Shown here: in pieces, positions 11,574 through 19,998 of the stretch
Layout: the number at the start of each line of letters is the position of its first letter
How positions within the stretch are numbered: the first letter of the stretch is position 1
Assembly (NCBI RefSeq): GCF_034314045.1
Contig: NZ_JAVIWL010000001.1
Location: 4,712,001 to 4,776,000 of the forward strand
Length of the DNA stretch: 64,000 nt
DNA from: Glaciimonas sp. CA11.2
GTDB lineage: Bacteria; Pseudomonadota; Gammaproteobacteria; Burkholderiales; Burkholderiaceae_D
Direction of reading: 5' to 3'
The notes under the pieces: generated by a model
The model's database searches: none
The model's input: the letters and a program-made list of their open reading frames with translations, nothing else
What the model was told of the DNA's origin: nothing
Position numbers and translations under genes: made by a program

Positions 11574-12066
11574 GTCAGCTTGAATAATTGATTCGCACCG
11601 TAACCCCAATCACGCAATGCGCGGTTGGCTAACTGGTGCGTCCCCCGGCATTCTACAAGACGATTAAACGCTGGTTTCTATAACGATGACCAATGGCTTC
11701 AGACAGCTAAACCGATAGTGAATATAAATTGTTTTTTAAAATTCAATTAAAAACTCACATCAATTACTAGAATCTTCTTAGAACTATTCGTGGCAATTAG
11801 CGCTTAGTATGTCGGCAGAGTTTCTCACCTCTGCGATTTTATTAATCGTCCTCACAGTCGTTACGGAAGGCCTCCCCCCGTTTTAAGAAGTCGCCATTTA
11901 AGCGCATATTCGAGCGCTATTCCAACACGCCTGAAGCGATCTGCTTCGTTCGCAATATTCCCCTTTAGCCATATCGACCGGGATCCAAACGGCAACCGGG
12001 AAATCGATAAGAAAACGGCGGCTCCACATGGCACGGTCCCCATTCCAACCAATCTGAAAAAAACAT
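11574..12066. other. Intergenic region before the T6SS effector module
   Basis: 493 bp. No ATG-initiated gene is supported. One plus frame stays open from 11808 to a stop at 12084-12086, overlapping the start of the DUF4123 gene, but has no ATG and no recognisable family; it could be a remnant of a former upstream gene or chance. No vgrG is present. Confidence 0.4.
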
Positions 12067-12948
12067 ATGATCTATTACGGCCTTGACCCACAGCATCCCG
12101 CATTATGCAGTCAGATCGAAGCAACCTTGGCTGAAGTTCATAATAAACATAGACGCCTTTCAACCTACCTGTTGATCAATGGCACATTTGATGATGACTT
12201 CGGTATCGAAATGTGGAAAAAAAGTCGAAGCGAAAACAGTGATGTTGTCTCGCTGTACGACAAGACGGTGTTAAGCGAGCTGGAAGAATGTGCACCCTTC
12301 CTGATCGCCATCACCGCAATGAATTTATCCGGTGTACTAAAAAATTGTGAGGGCAAGCCGATGCTCAGCATTATGCAAAGCCCGCTCACCATCCATGCGC
12401 TACAACGTCACTTCGCGCCATTCCTACAAATCCGCACACCATCTGACGGATTGTGTTTTTCGCTGCCATTTTCGGACACTATCTGCAGTGAAGATATTCT
12501 GTACAGCTTCGATGCCGCACAACGTAAAGCATTTTGTTCCGGCTTTGCCAAATGGCACTTAATCAACCGCAAAGGCACGCTGACGACCATCGACGGAACA
12601 TGCATTGATACAGCATCCTACGTACCTTCAGCAGTGGGCGAATCAAACGCCTTCGATATTACCGACAAGCAATACGCATGGTTAATCGATAGCGGCGAGG
12701 CAGATTATATTTTGCGCCATTTCGCCCAAAACATACCTGCGATCACCGCACAGCGAAAGCCATCACAACTGTACGCGATGATCACTGATCTCATCACGGG
12801 CTTGAACAGGCGTGAAATTCTGAACGATCCAGAGCGCAGAAAGTTGATCGCTCACGCATTGGTGATGCCAGATCGGGAGCAAGCCATGGCGTTATTGGAC
12901 GAAGCCCAAAAACACGGAACCGAGATTGCCCTTTTACGTTTCGCTTGA
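12067..12948 (+). CDS. DUF4123 protein, T6SS effector adaptor/chaperone
   Basis: 293 aa. The N-terminal ~130 residues fit DUF4123: YLLINGTF, a linker, LYDKTVLSELEECAPFLIAI, then a hydrophobic strand. DUF4123 proteins (Tap/TEC) load cargo effectors onto a VgrG spike and are normally encoded just upstream of the effector. Here two lipoproteins and the tle1 lipase follow on the same strand, which fixes the role by context. No vgrG is adjacent, so the cognate spike must be elsewhere. The start lacks a good Shine-Dalgarno sequence. The C-terminal half is helical and unassigned. Confidence 0.75.
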   Translation: MIYYGLDPQHPALCSQIEATLAEVHNKHRRLSTYLLINGTFDDDFGIEMWKKSRSENSDVVSLYDKTVLSELEECAPFLIAITAMNLSGVLKNCEGKPMLSIMQSPLTIHALQRHFAPFLQIRTPSDGLCFSLPFSDTICSEDILYSFDAAQRKAFCSGFAKWHLINRKGTLTTIDGTCIDTASYVPSAVGESNAFDITDKQYAWLIDSGEADYILRHFAQNIPAITAQRKPSQLYAMITDLITGLNRREILNDPERRKLIAHALVMPDREQAMALLDEAQKHGTEIALLRFA

Positions 12949-12989
12949 TCTCTCCCCCGAATTTCCTACCTAATCTCAAGGATCAACCA

Positions 12990-13472
12990 ATGCGTCTAAA
13001 AAGCACCTTATTCATTGCAGTAACAATTTTGCTAACCGCTTGCTCGACAGCGCCAACAAAACCCGCTCGCCCGTCAAAAGCTATTCCGTATGTTGATATA
13101 CCAATGGCACCCGTATCGTTAGGTTGTCTAAGTCATGACGGTGCGCCCTCCATTTCTTCATTCAGGGTGCAGGAATTTTATAGCAAGCGCATGGTAGGCG
13201 GACTGAGTTGCGGCGGAATCGGTGCATTCGGCTACATGCTGCCTCTGCAGTGGCAACCAGGTATGAAAGTTAAAGTGCGCTGGAAACCGAATGCACGTGA
13301 CTGGATGGAAAAAATTACCACGATTAAACGGTATAAAAAACCAGGAACGCTCTATGTACATTTTTTTCAGAACGATGAAGTCCGGGTGGTTTCCTCTCCG
13401 TTGGCCGGGGCACAAAGCCCTCAACATCCTATTTTGAACAACGCAACAATCGCCCCGCCGGAGGAAGAATAA
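12990..13472 (+). CDS. Tli1-like immunity lipoprotein, copy A
   Basis: A 160-aa predicted outer-membrane lipoprotein: short lipid signal with lipobox LTAC (Cys18, followed by Ser, so no inner-membrane retention). The body contains GGLSCGG and a W-x-PGMKVKVRW segment similar to DUF3304/Tli1 lipoproteins that block Tle1 phospholipases in the periplasm. The ATG at 12990 has an AAGGA ribosome site; the longer frame from 12945 is not needed. Its stop overlaps (TAATG) the ATG of a truncated tle1 start. It is nearly identical to copy B at both ends and diverges in residues ~40-115. Confidence 0.8.
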   Translation: MRLKSTLFIAVTILLTACSTAPTKPARPSKAIPYVDIPMAPVSLGCLSHDGAPSISSFRVQEFYSKRMVGGLSCGGIGAFGYMLPLQWQPGMKVKVRWKPNARDWMEKITTIKRYKKPGTLYVHFFQNDEVRVVSSPLAGAQSPQHPILNNATIAPPEEE

Positions 13473-13603
13473 TGGACGCCCTCATCCAATCCGCGCCGCT
13501 GATTATTTCTGACCGCATCGAAAATGAAATGGCGATGTCAATCACCGAATTATGCGCGGTCCAGGCTGTCGATACACGTCTTGCAAAAATTGCCAATCCT
13601 TAA
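13472..13603 (+). pseudogene. Truncated duplicate of the tle1 5' end
   Basis: 43 codons that begin MDALIQSAPLIISDRIE and copy the start of the full lipase gene (MDATVQSAPLIISDRIE) up to about residue 39, then run into unrelated codons and a stop. It begins on the overlapping TAATG of copy A, exactly as full tle1 begins on copy B. It is the scar of a tandem duplication of immunity gene plus effector start. Whether the 43-aa peptide is made is unknown. Confidence 0.85.
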
Positions 13604-13653
13604 CGGCACGTCACCACACAACCGCTTCAACTATCGATCCAAAGGTTCAATCA

Positions 13654-14145
13654 ATGCGACTAAAAAGCACCTTATTTATTGCAATAACAATTTTACTCAC
13701 CGCCTGTTCGACAGCGCCAACAAAACCCGCTCGCCCGTCAAAAGCTATTCCTTATGTTGATATACCGATGCGGGCGGTAGATATGGGATGCTTAAGTCAT
13801 GACGGTGCGCCATATATTTACTCCTTTAGGGTGCAGGAATTTTATAGCAAACGCATGGTAGGCGGCCTCAGTTGCGGCGGAAGCGCCGCCCTCGGCTACA
13901 TGCTGCCTTTGGAATGGAGACCAGGAATGAAGGTTAAGGTCCGCTGGAATCGGCCCATCAAAGGCGAAGATTTTTGGGTAGAAAAGTTTACCACGATTAA
14001 ACGGTACGAAAAAGCAGGAACACTGTATGTACATTTTTTTCATAACGATGAAGTCCGGGTGGTTTCTTCTCCGTTGGCCGGGGCACAAAGCCCTCAACAT
14101 CCTATTTTGAACAACGCAACAGTCGCCCCGCCGGAGGAAGAGTAA
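13654..14145 (+). CDS. Tli1-like immunity lipoprotein, copy B
   Basis: A 163-aa paralogue of copy A, again with lipobox LTAC and Cys18-Ser19. The first 39 and last ~40 residues are almost the same as copy A, while the middle differs (for example the segment after DIPM, the residues around GGLSCGG, and a three-residue longer stretch near WVEKFTT). It ends in a TAATG overlap with tle1, so it is the copy translationally coupled to the complete effector and the likely cognate immunity protein. Probably periplasm-facing at the outer membrane. Confidence 0.8.
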   Translation: MRLKSTLFIAITILLTACSTAPTKPARPSKAIPYVDIPMRAVDMGCLSHDGAPYIYSFRVQEFYSKRMVGGLSCGGSAALGYMLPLEWRPGMKVKVRWNRPIKGEDFWVEKFTTIKRYEKAGTLYVHFFHNDEVRVVSSPLAGAQSPQHPILNNATVAPPEEE

Positions 14146-16223
14146 TGGACGCCACCGTCCAATCCGCACCACTGATTATTTCTGATCGCATCGAAAATGA
14201 AATGGCGATGTCAATCACCGAATTATGCGCGGTCCAGGCTATCGATACACGTCCGGCCAAAAACGGACCTCCGTGCCAAGTTGTAGTCAAGATTGGTTTA
14301 TTCTTCGACGGAAGTAACAATAATAAGGAGCGGGATGAACCCCTGAATGGTCATACCAATATCGTGAAATTATTCAATGCCCATAAGGACGTCGATGAAA
14401 AAAGTGCGCTACAGGTTCCTTATCACTATAAATTTTACGTGCCCGGTGTAGGAACCCGCTTTCCAGAAAACGTCGAATGGCGCGAATTGCAAGGCGGTAA
14501 GGCTTTCGGCGATGGTAGTAAGGCTAGAATTTTATTTGGATTGTTACAGGTTTATAACGCAGTATTTCGAACCTTTAACAAAGATAACAAAATGCTTGAT
14601 CTTGAGGAAATTACAGCCAAACTGAAGCAATACGGTGCAGATAAAGATCCCACCGATCCACTAGCCGATAGACATGACTCGCGTCCTGACCGGCACAGTT
14701 GGTTGGCCGAACTCACTGAAAAGCTACGTGCAGCGCGCAAATCGCGTCCGTTGCCGGGAATTGACCATATCAGAATTTCCGTATTCGGGTTCTCACGCGG
14801 TGCGGTAATAGCACGCGCTTTTTGCTATTGGTTTAACGACGTATTGGATGCAGATGGCACGTTTGCAGGGATGCGAGTCAGTATCGATTTTTTGGGATTG
14901 TTCGATAGCGTAGCAAGTATCGGGTTACCAAACTCTGCGAAGGAAACCATACCCGTGGTGTGGTCTGACGGTCATAAGGATTGGGCAGGAGAAGTCCTCA
15001 AACCGCTCCCGGACTGTGTCAGGCAGACCGTTCATTACATCGCCGCGCATGAGCAACGGCGCAGCTTTCCCCTTACCCGTGTGAAGGGAAAGAATGTGTC
15101 CGAAGTGATTTATCCCGGTGTTCACTCTGATGTCGGTGGCGCTTACAAACCCGGTGATCAGGGGCGCGGCATCTGGAATGGGAAGGGTGAGATGGGCATG
15201 TTGGCATCGCAAATCCCTTTGGCACACATGCATCGGGCCGCCAGCAAAGCGGGTGTGCCGCTCGCGGCTTACTGCGTGATGGATGAGCGCCTGAAGAAAG
15301 ACTACATCATCAGTCCCAAATTAGCGCTGGCCTGGAATGATTATATGGCGGCCGGTAAAGCCGAGTTTGTTGGTGTGCCGGGCGACAAGATTGAGCGCAA
15401 CTATCACAGTATTGTGCGCAAACACATGGCGTTGTATTACGCTTTTCGGCGGCTACGGCTGAGTGGTTTGGAGGAATCTTTCGGCTATAGTCGCGCCAAT
15501 CCGCAAGATCAGGAGGATTTGCAAAGCTATAACGATCTGCTCAGAGGCGACGTGGCGGTGCTCAAAGAGCGTGCGCATTTAGCGAGAACGTCGGTTAGTC
15601 GCGACACTGCTGTCAGAGCGTTTGTCAGATTTTCAGATATGGTGGATGGCAGCGCCAATGCATGGCAACTCCGATTGGCGATACAGGGCTCCCCTCCGGG
15701 ACCAGATGAGTTATGGGCCCTGGAAGAGATGACAAAAGTCGCGGCATCACAAAAGACCCCATTTTTAGTCCTGCTGGAAGGCTATCTGCATGACTCCTTA
15801 GCGAGCTTTTCTATCGCAGGATACGGCTCTGATGAGGATAAAGCGGAGGCATTACTTGAGATGGCGACAGCGTATGATAAAACCGGAAAATCGCCATCAA
15901 CATCGTATAACGGTCAGGTATGGAGAAATTATCAACGTGCTATCGCGGTCAGCCCAGAGTTGAGCGACATACTGCAAAGCCGTATCGATACGATGAAGCA
16001 GGCCGATAAGGCACCCGGCTATCGGGCAGACCAAATCAGGGCTATGGAGAGCGCCAAAAAACAAACGGTTTTTGCTCCCCATGAACAGGCTGCACTCGCT
16101 AAGTTTTTTCCCATACAGACCGATGCTGATGCACCTGAGTTGCGCTCCGTCTTTATTCGCACGCAAACCAAAACGCGGCGTGAAGGCAGTGGATACTTAC
16201 GACAGCGCCATGTGTTTGAATAA
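14145..16223 (+). CDS. tle1: T6SS phospholipase effector, Tle1 family (DUF2235)
   Basis: A 692-aa alpha/beta hydrolase of the DUF2235/Tle1 family, a cargo effector that attacks membrane phospholipids in rival cells. The nucleophile elbow GFSRG (215-219, Ser217) is the GxSxG variant of Tle1. GLFDSVAS (Asp254) and PGVHSDVGGAY (His327, Asp329) supply the other triad candidates. FFDGSNNN near the N-terminus is the family's opening motif. No signal peptide, PAAR or VgrG domain is fused, consistent with DUF4123-mediated loading. Start by ATG overlapping the upstream lipoprotein stop. A terminator follows 60 bp later, closing the module. Confidence 0.9.
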   Translation: MDATVQSAPLIISDRIENEMAMSITELCAVQAIDTRPAKNGPPCQVVVKIGLFFDGSNNNKERDEPLNGHTNIVKLFNAHKDVDEKSALQVPYHYKFYVPGVGTRFPENVEWRELQGGKAFGDGSKARILFGLLQVYNAVFRTFNKDNKMLDLEEITAKLKQYGADKDPTDPLADRHDSRPDRHSWLAELTEKLRAARKSRPLPGIDHIRISVFGFSRGAVIARAFCYWFNDVLDADGTFAGMRVSIDFLGLFDSVASIGLPNSAKETIPVVWSDGHKDWAGEVLKPLPDCVRQTVHYIAAHEQRRSFPLTRVKGKNVSEVIYPGVHSDVGGAYKPGDQGRGIWNGKGEMGMLASQIPLAHMHRAASKAGVPLAAYCVMDERLKKDYIISPKLALAWNDYMAAGKAEFVGVPGDKIERNYHSIVRKHMALYYAFRRLRLSGLEESFGYSRANPQDQEDLQSYNDLLRGDVAVLKERAHLARTSVSRDTAVRAFVRFSDMVDGSANAWQLRLAIQGSPPGPDELWALEEMTKVAASQKTPFLVLLEGYLHDSLASFSIAGYGSDEDKAEALLEMATAYDKTGKSPSTSYNGQVWRNYQRAIAVSPELSDILQSRIDTMKQADKAPGYRADQIRAMESAKKQTVFAPHEQAALAKFFPIQTDADAPELRSVFIRTQTKTRREGSGYLRQRHVFE

Positions 16224-16285
16224 GAAATAATCGAATAATCGATAACGATCTACTCGCGTAGATAAAATCAAATAAAGATAAATTT

Positions 16286-16331
16286 GTACGCATCACAACG
16301 ACTATTTTGTCACTGCGATGCGTACTTTTTT
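16286..16331 (+). terminator. Intrinsic terminator of the T6SS effector module
   Basis: A perfect 9-bp stem (GTACGCATC / GATGCGTAC), a 22-nt loop and a T run, 63 bp after the tle1 stop. Confidence 0.85.
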
Positions 16332-16470
16332 AGCGCCACCTTAAGTTTTAAGCGCGTGACTTACATTCCAAAGCGGCATTACGTAGCGATCGGGAGGCAA
16401 CCCACACACCGATTATATCGCTGACTTTCTATCGCCGGATTCAGACCTCAGGATCAGGACTCAATCAATA

Positions 16471-17028
16471 CTATTTAAGCTTCAAAGTCCAATCCTGTAA
16501 CGCCACGAGCATTGTTGCCATAAATTCACGCGTTGGCTCGTGTGTTAGTTTGCCTGCGCTATCAAAACGATCGCCAGCCCCGCCAATCATCACCTCCGGC
16601 TTATTCAACACTTTCAAGTCAAGAAATACCGCAATCTGACGCAAATGATATTGTGCACGCGCCGTACCGATTACACCGGGACTAGCGCCCATGATTGCCG
16701 CCGGTTTACCCGCGAATGGTTGCTCCGGTGGACGCGAGGCCCAATCAATGGCGTTTTTTAATACGCCGGGAACCGAATAATTATATTCTGGCGTCACAAA
16801 TAGAAGCGCATCGGCGTCGCGAATTTGTTGCCGAAATCGTTCCACTGAAGGTGGTCGGCCTTGGGCATTAACGTCTTCGTTGTAGAGCGGAATATCCGAG
16901 ATATCGGCTTCGATGATGGTGACGCCTTCCGGTGCCAATTCGATAGCGGCGCGTAACGCTGCTGTATTAAACGAGCCCTTTCGTAAGCTGCCCGAAATGC
17001 CCAGTATTTTGATAGGTGGTTTAGCCAT
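16471..17028 (-). CDS. NADPH-dependent FMN reductase (ChrR/quinone-reductase type)
   Basis: A 185-aa flavodoxin-like enzyme that reduces FMN, quinones or metal oxyanions with NAD(P)H. The FMN phosphate loop GISGSLRKGSFN (10-21) and the family signature PEYNYSVPG (81-89) are intact. Such proteins protect from quinone and chromate stress, but the physiological substrate cannot be read from sequence. It lies 66 bp downstream of a PerM-type transporter on the same strand, so may be cotranscribed with it. Confidence 0.88.
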   Translation of the reverse strand: MAKPPIKILGISGSLRKGSFNTAALRAAIELAPEGVTIIEADISDIPLYNEDVNAQGRPPSVERFRQQIRDADALLFVTPEYNYSVPGVLKNAIDWASRPPEQPFAGKPAAIMGASPGVIGTARAQYHLRQIAVFLDLKVLNKPEVMIGGAGDRFDSAGKLTHEPTREFMATMLVALQDWTLKLK

Positions 17029-17094
17029 TTGAAATTCCTTTTAAATTACATCATCGACCTCAAAATAGTTCGCGCTAATGCTCAAATAACGTGC

Positions 17095-18336
17095 TTACTC
17101 GCCTAACAATTCTGCAATCGGCGACATTCCTTCTACATGTTCTGCGATAACTTTAATGATCACCACAATCGGAATGCCAACCAGCAGTCCGGCAATTCCC
17201 CACAGCCAGCCCCAAAATAATAAAGCCACAAAAACAGCCGAAGGATTCATTTTAGCTATTTTTCCAGTCATCCACGTAGTGACAAACGTGCCGACAATCG
17301 CCGCGATCCCGAGAGAAATACCAGCCAACAAAAACATCATCGAAAAGGTTCCAAACTGCATAAACGCCGCCACGCTAGTTGCAATGGCGATTAACAGCGA
17401 GCCGAAATAGGGAATAATATGCAGAAAACCACCCGCGACCGCCCAAGCCCCGGCATTTTGTAGGCCAATCAGACGAAATGCTATCCACATCAATAACGCC
17501 AGCAAAATATTGGTGACCAGCAACATAAACATGTAATTCTGTATCGACGTATTAATCTGATCCAGAATCTGCACGGTGACCTTTTTGCGACTCAATGAAG
17601 GACCGGTCAACTTCACCAATTTTCGCTTAAATGTATCTCCCGACTGCAAAAGGAAAAATACCAGGAATAGAACGACCAGCGCCTGTCCTAACAAACCAAT
17701 CGCACCTAGCGATCCGGCCAGCAACCAGTCACTCAATCTGGAAGCCGACGATGATTCGCGTGCGGAGGGTTGCCCACCCGTAGCTTTTGCAATTTCATTA
17801 GCCGCGGCTTGCATTTGCTGCATGGTCGTTGGCTGACCGTCACGCAACTTCGCTAGTCCTCGCGATAACTTATGCGAAGCCTGTGGCAATTGTTCCAAAA
17901 TAGACTGAAATTCTCCCCGCAAAGCATCTGTCACCACTGCGCCACCACCCAAAATGGCTAGCAGGACGATGCTGGTAGCGACGACGCGGGGTAGCTTTAA
18001 TCGCTGCAACCATACGACGACAGGATTGAGGGTGTAGGCAATGAAAATTCCAAACACCACGGGTGCCAGAAATTTTTGCGCCCATTGCAGCGCAAAAATA
18101 AAAACCACCGTGGCGATAATTGCCAATGCCGCGCCACGAGCGTCAACATGCAGCCGGCTGGCAAGCGGTTCGCGCGCCCGCGTCGAAGTCAGAGCGGAAA
18201 TCGGATCGCCAAAATGTGCAGGTTCGGGATTGGCTTTGGCGCCAGCGGTCCCCAATCCGCTTTCCGCTGAGGGTGGCATCGCGTCAAGGGCCATATCGGT
18301 TTTTGATTCAAGTCGCTGGCTATTTTTGGGTTGCAT
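17095..18336 (-). CDS. AI-2E family transporter (PerM/UPF0118)
   Basis: A 413-aa integral membrane protein with about eight predicted helices: two near residues 70-110, one at 120-140, then a soluble segment (about 145-210) and a C-terminal cluster from 215 containing the conserved PYFGSLLIA and GIPIVVIIK. The family includes putative AI-2 exporters and Na+/H+ antiporters; substrate is unknown here. The N-terminal 65 residues are hydrophilic and poorly conserved, so a later start is possible, but no better ATG is present. The FMN reductase follows on the same strand. Confidence 0.85.
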   Translation of the reverse strand: MQPKNSQRLESKTDMALDAMPPSAESGLGTAGAKANPEPAHFGDPISALTSTRAREPLASRLHVDARGAALAIIATVVFIFALQWAQKFLAPVVFGIFIAYTLNPVVVWLQRLKLPRVVATSIVLLAILGGGAVVTDALRGEFQSILEQLPQASHKLSRGLAKLRDGQPTTMQQMQAAANEIAKATGGQPSARESSSASRLSDWLLAGSLGAIGLLGQALVVLFLVFFLLQSGDTFKRKLVKLTGPSLSRKKVTVQILDQINTSIQNYMFMLLVTNILLALLMWIAFRLIGLQNAGAWAVAGGFLHIIPYFGSLLIAIATSVAAFMQFGTFSMMFLLAGISLGIAAIVGTFVTTWMTGKIAKMNPSAVFVALLFWGWLWGIAGLLVGIPIVVIIKVIAEHVEGMSPIAELLGE

Positions 18337-18646
18337 AATATTGCCTATCGGTTGCCTATCTTAAATCGTCACTCAACTATGGCGATAGTATATTTGTCCA
18401 ATTCGCATCTATCGTGCACAAATATATCTTATCCTTCCTCGACCATAAATGGTTAAGGTTTAGCTTCAAGAAGGCGATTTTTAGACAATGCAATGCTAAC
18501 TTTTAAGGGAATGTTACTCGTGACGCAAGGACTGCGATCAATTCAAGGTATGATTCTGGTCGCTCCTTTGGAGGTGCGCTGACCACGTTGCAGGTTAAAC
18601 AAGATGTAATGTTCATCGGGTTATTGTTAAAAGCAGTTGGATTTAA
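18337..18646. other. Intergenic region between perM-like gene and the FAD oxidoreductase
   Basis: 310 bp holding divergent promoters. Nothing else was recognised. Confidence 0.4.
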
Positions 18647-19939
18647 TTGAGTAAAATAGTGATACCACAAGAATTACTGAAACCAGCAACAAGACAAATA
18701 GTCGTCATTGGCGGCGGTATTATTGGCATGTCGACCGCTTACTTTTTGGCGCAAGCAGGACATCAGGTGGCGCTGATCGAGCAACACCGCAATGTCGCCG
18801 AAGTGTCCACACTGGGAAATTCGGGGATGCTGGCAACGGCCTCAACCACGCCGTGGGCAGTCAACGGGATGCGAAAGCGTATCTTTTCTGGCCTGTTCAG
18901 CCAGGAGGCCTCCACTATCTTAAACGCGCGTCTTAGCCCATCGTTATGGCGCTGGTTAATGCGCTGGACCTCAAAACCCGAGTTACAACGCTATCAATTA
19001 CACAGCGAACGCATGCACCGCTTAGCCCGTTATAGTCAGCAAATTTTGCTTCAGCTTCAGCTGGACTATCAACTTGATTTCGAACAAAGTAGCGGCTTGC
19101 TACAACTATTTCGTACAGAAAAAGAATTAGCCGCAACCGCCCCGCTTCAAGCTTTGCTGACGGAACGAAATGTTGCCCATCGATTGTTGGATGGAGCGGG
19201 TGCACAAGCGCTGGAACCAGCCTTACAGACCGCCCGCAGCGTTGCTGGAGGATTATACTTTCCAGAATTGTCGTCAGGCAATTGCACCTTATTTACCAAA
19301 CAGCTAAAAGCCATTGCGCAGGCGAGCGGCGTACAATTTCACTTTGATGTTCGCGTCGATGCCATTGATCCACATGATGGACGGGTGGCACTAAAAATTG
19401 GTGATGATGTGCTGCAAGCCGACGCTGTGGTCGTTGCTGCAGGAACAGGAAGCGCCCGCCTTCTGAGGAAAATTGGCTTAAAAGTGCCCTTGCAGGCCGT
19501 CAAAACCTACACTATAACGGCAGCAATTAAAAATTATGAAGTTGCGCCTAAACTGGCGCTGCAAGATGATGCCTATAAGGTCACCATGGCGCGCCTCGGC
19601 GAGCGCATACGCGTAGCCGGAATTGCGGAACTGGGCGCGCGCGACACTGGCATCGACGACAAAGCACTGCGCACACTATTAAAGGTCACGCAGGACTGGT
19701 ATCCCGATGCCGCCAATTATCACAATGCACAAATGTGGACCGGCAACATTCCTATGTTAGCCGACGAAGTACCACTCATTGGCGCTACCAGCAGCAGCAA
19801 TGTATACATCAATGTCGGTCATGGCGGCAGCGGTTGGAGCATGGCATTGGGTGCCGCTAAAATTGTAGCAGACCAACTATCAGGTCGTCTGCCCGAGATT
19901 GATATTGACGGACTGACATTGGCGCGCTATCGACGCTAA
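18647..19939 (+). CDS. FAD-dependent D-amino acid dehydrogenase (DadA-like)
   Basis: A 430-aa DAO-family oxidoreductase. The Rossmann motif VVIGGGIIGMSTAYFLAQAG (about 19-38) binds FAD, and the C-terminal NVGHGGSGWSMALGAAKIVADQ closes the flavin site as in DadA. D-Amino acid dehydrogenases deaminate D-amino acids and feed electrons to the respiratory chain. There is no upstream ATG in frame: the most likely start is TTG at 18647 (a GTG at 18659 is an alternative). There is no adjacent alanine racemase, so substrate is uncertain. It is followed 59 bp later by nnr. Confidence 0.82.
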   Translation: MSKIVIPQELLKPATRQIVVIGGGIIGMSTAYFLAQAGHQVALIEQHRNVAEVSTLGNSGMLATASTTPWAVNGMRKRIFSGLFSQEASTILNARLSPSLWRWLMRWTSKPELQRYQLHSERMHRLARYSQQILLQLQLDYQLDFEQSSGLLQLFRTEKELAATAPLQALLTERNVAHRLLDGAGAQALEPALQTARSVAGGLYFPELSSGNCTLFTKQLKAIAQASGVQFHFDVRVDAIDPHDGRVALKIGDDVLQADAVVVAAGTGSARLLRKIGLKVPLQAVKTYTITAAIKNYEVAPKLALQDDAYKVTMARLGERIRVAGIAELGARDTGIDDKALRTLLKVTQDWYPDAANYHNAQMWTGNIPMLADEVPLIGATSSSNVYINVGHGGSGWSMALGAAKIVADQLSGRLPEIDIDGLTLARYRR

Positions 19940-19998
19940 CAGCACGTCATCTATTGGGCGGCTTTTTTTACCCCAACATAGAATGAGGCAAAATTACC

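Noticed and set aside
11808..12086. Open frame without ATG running into the DUF4123 start
   Set aside because: No ATG start and no recognisable family. Considered as a vgrG or PAAR tail, but the sequence does not match either.
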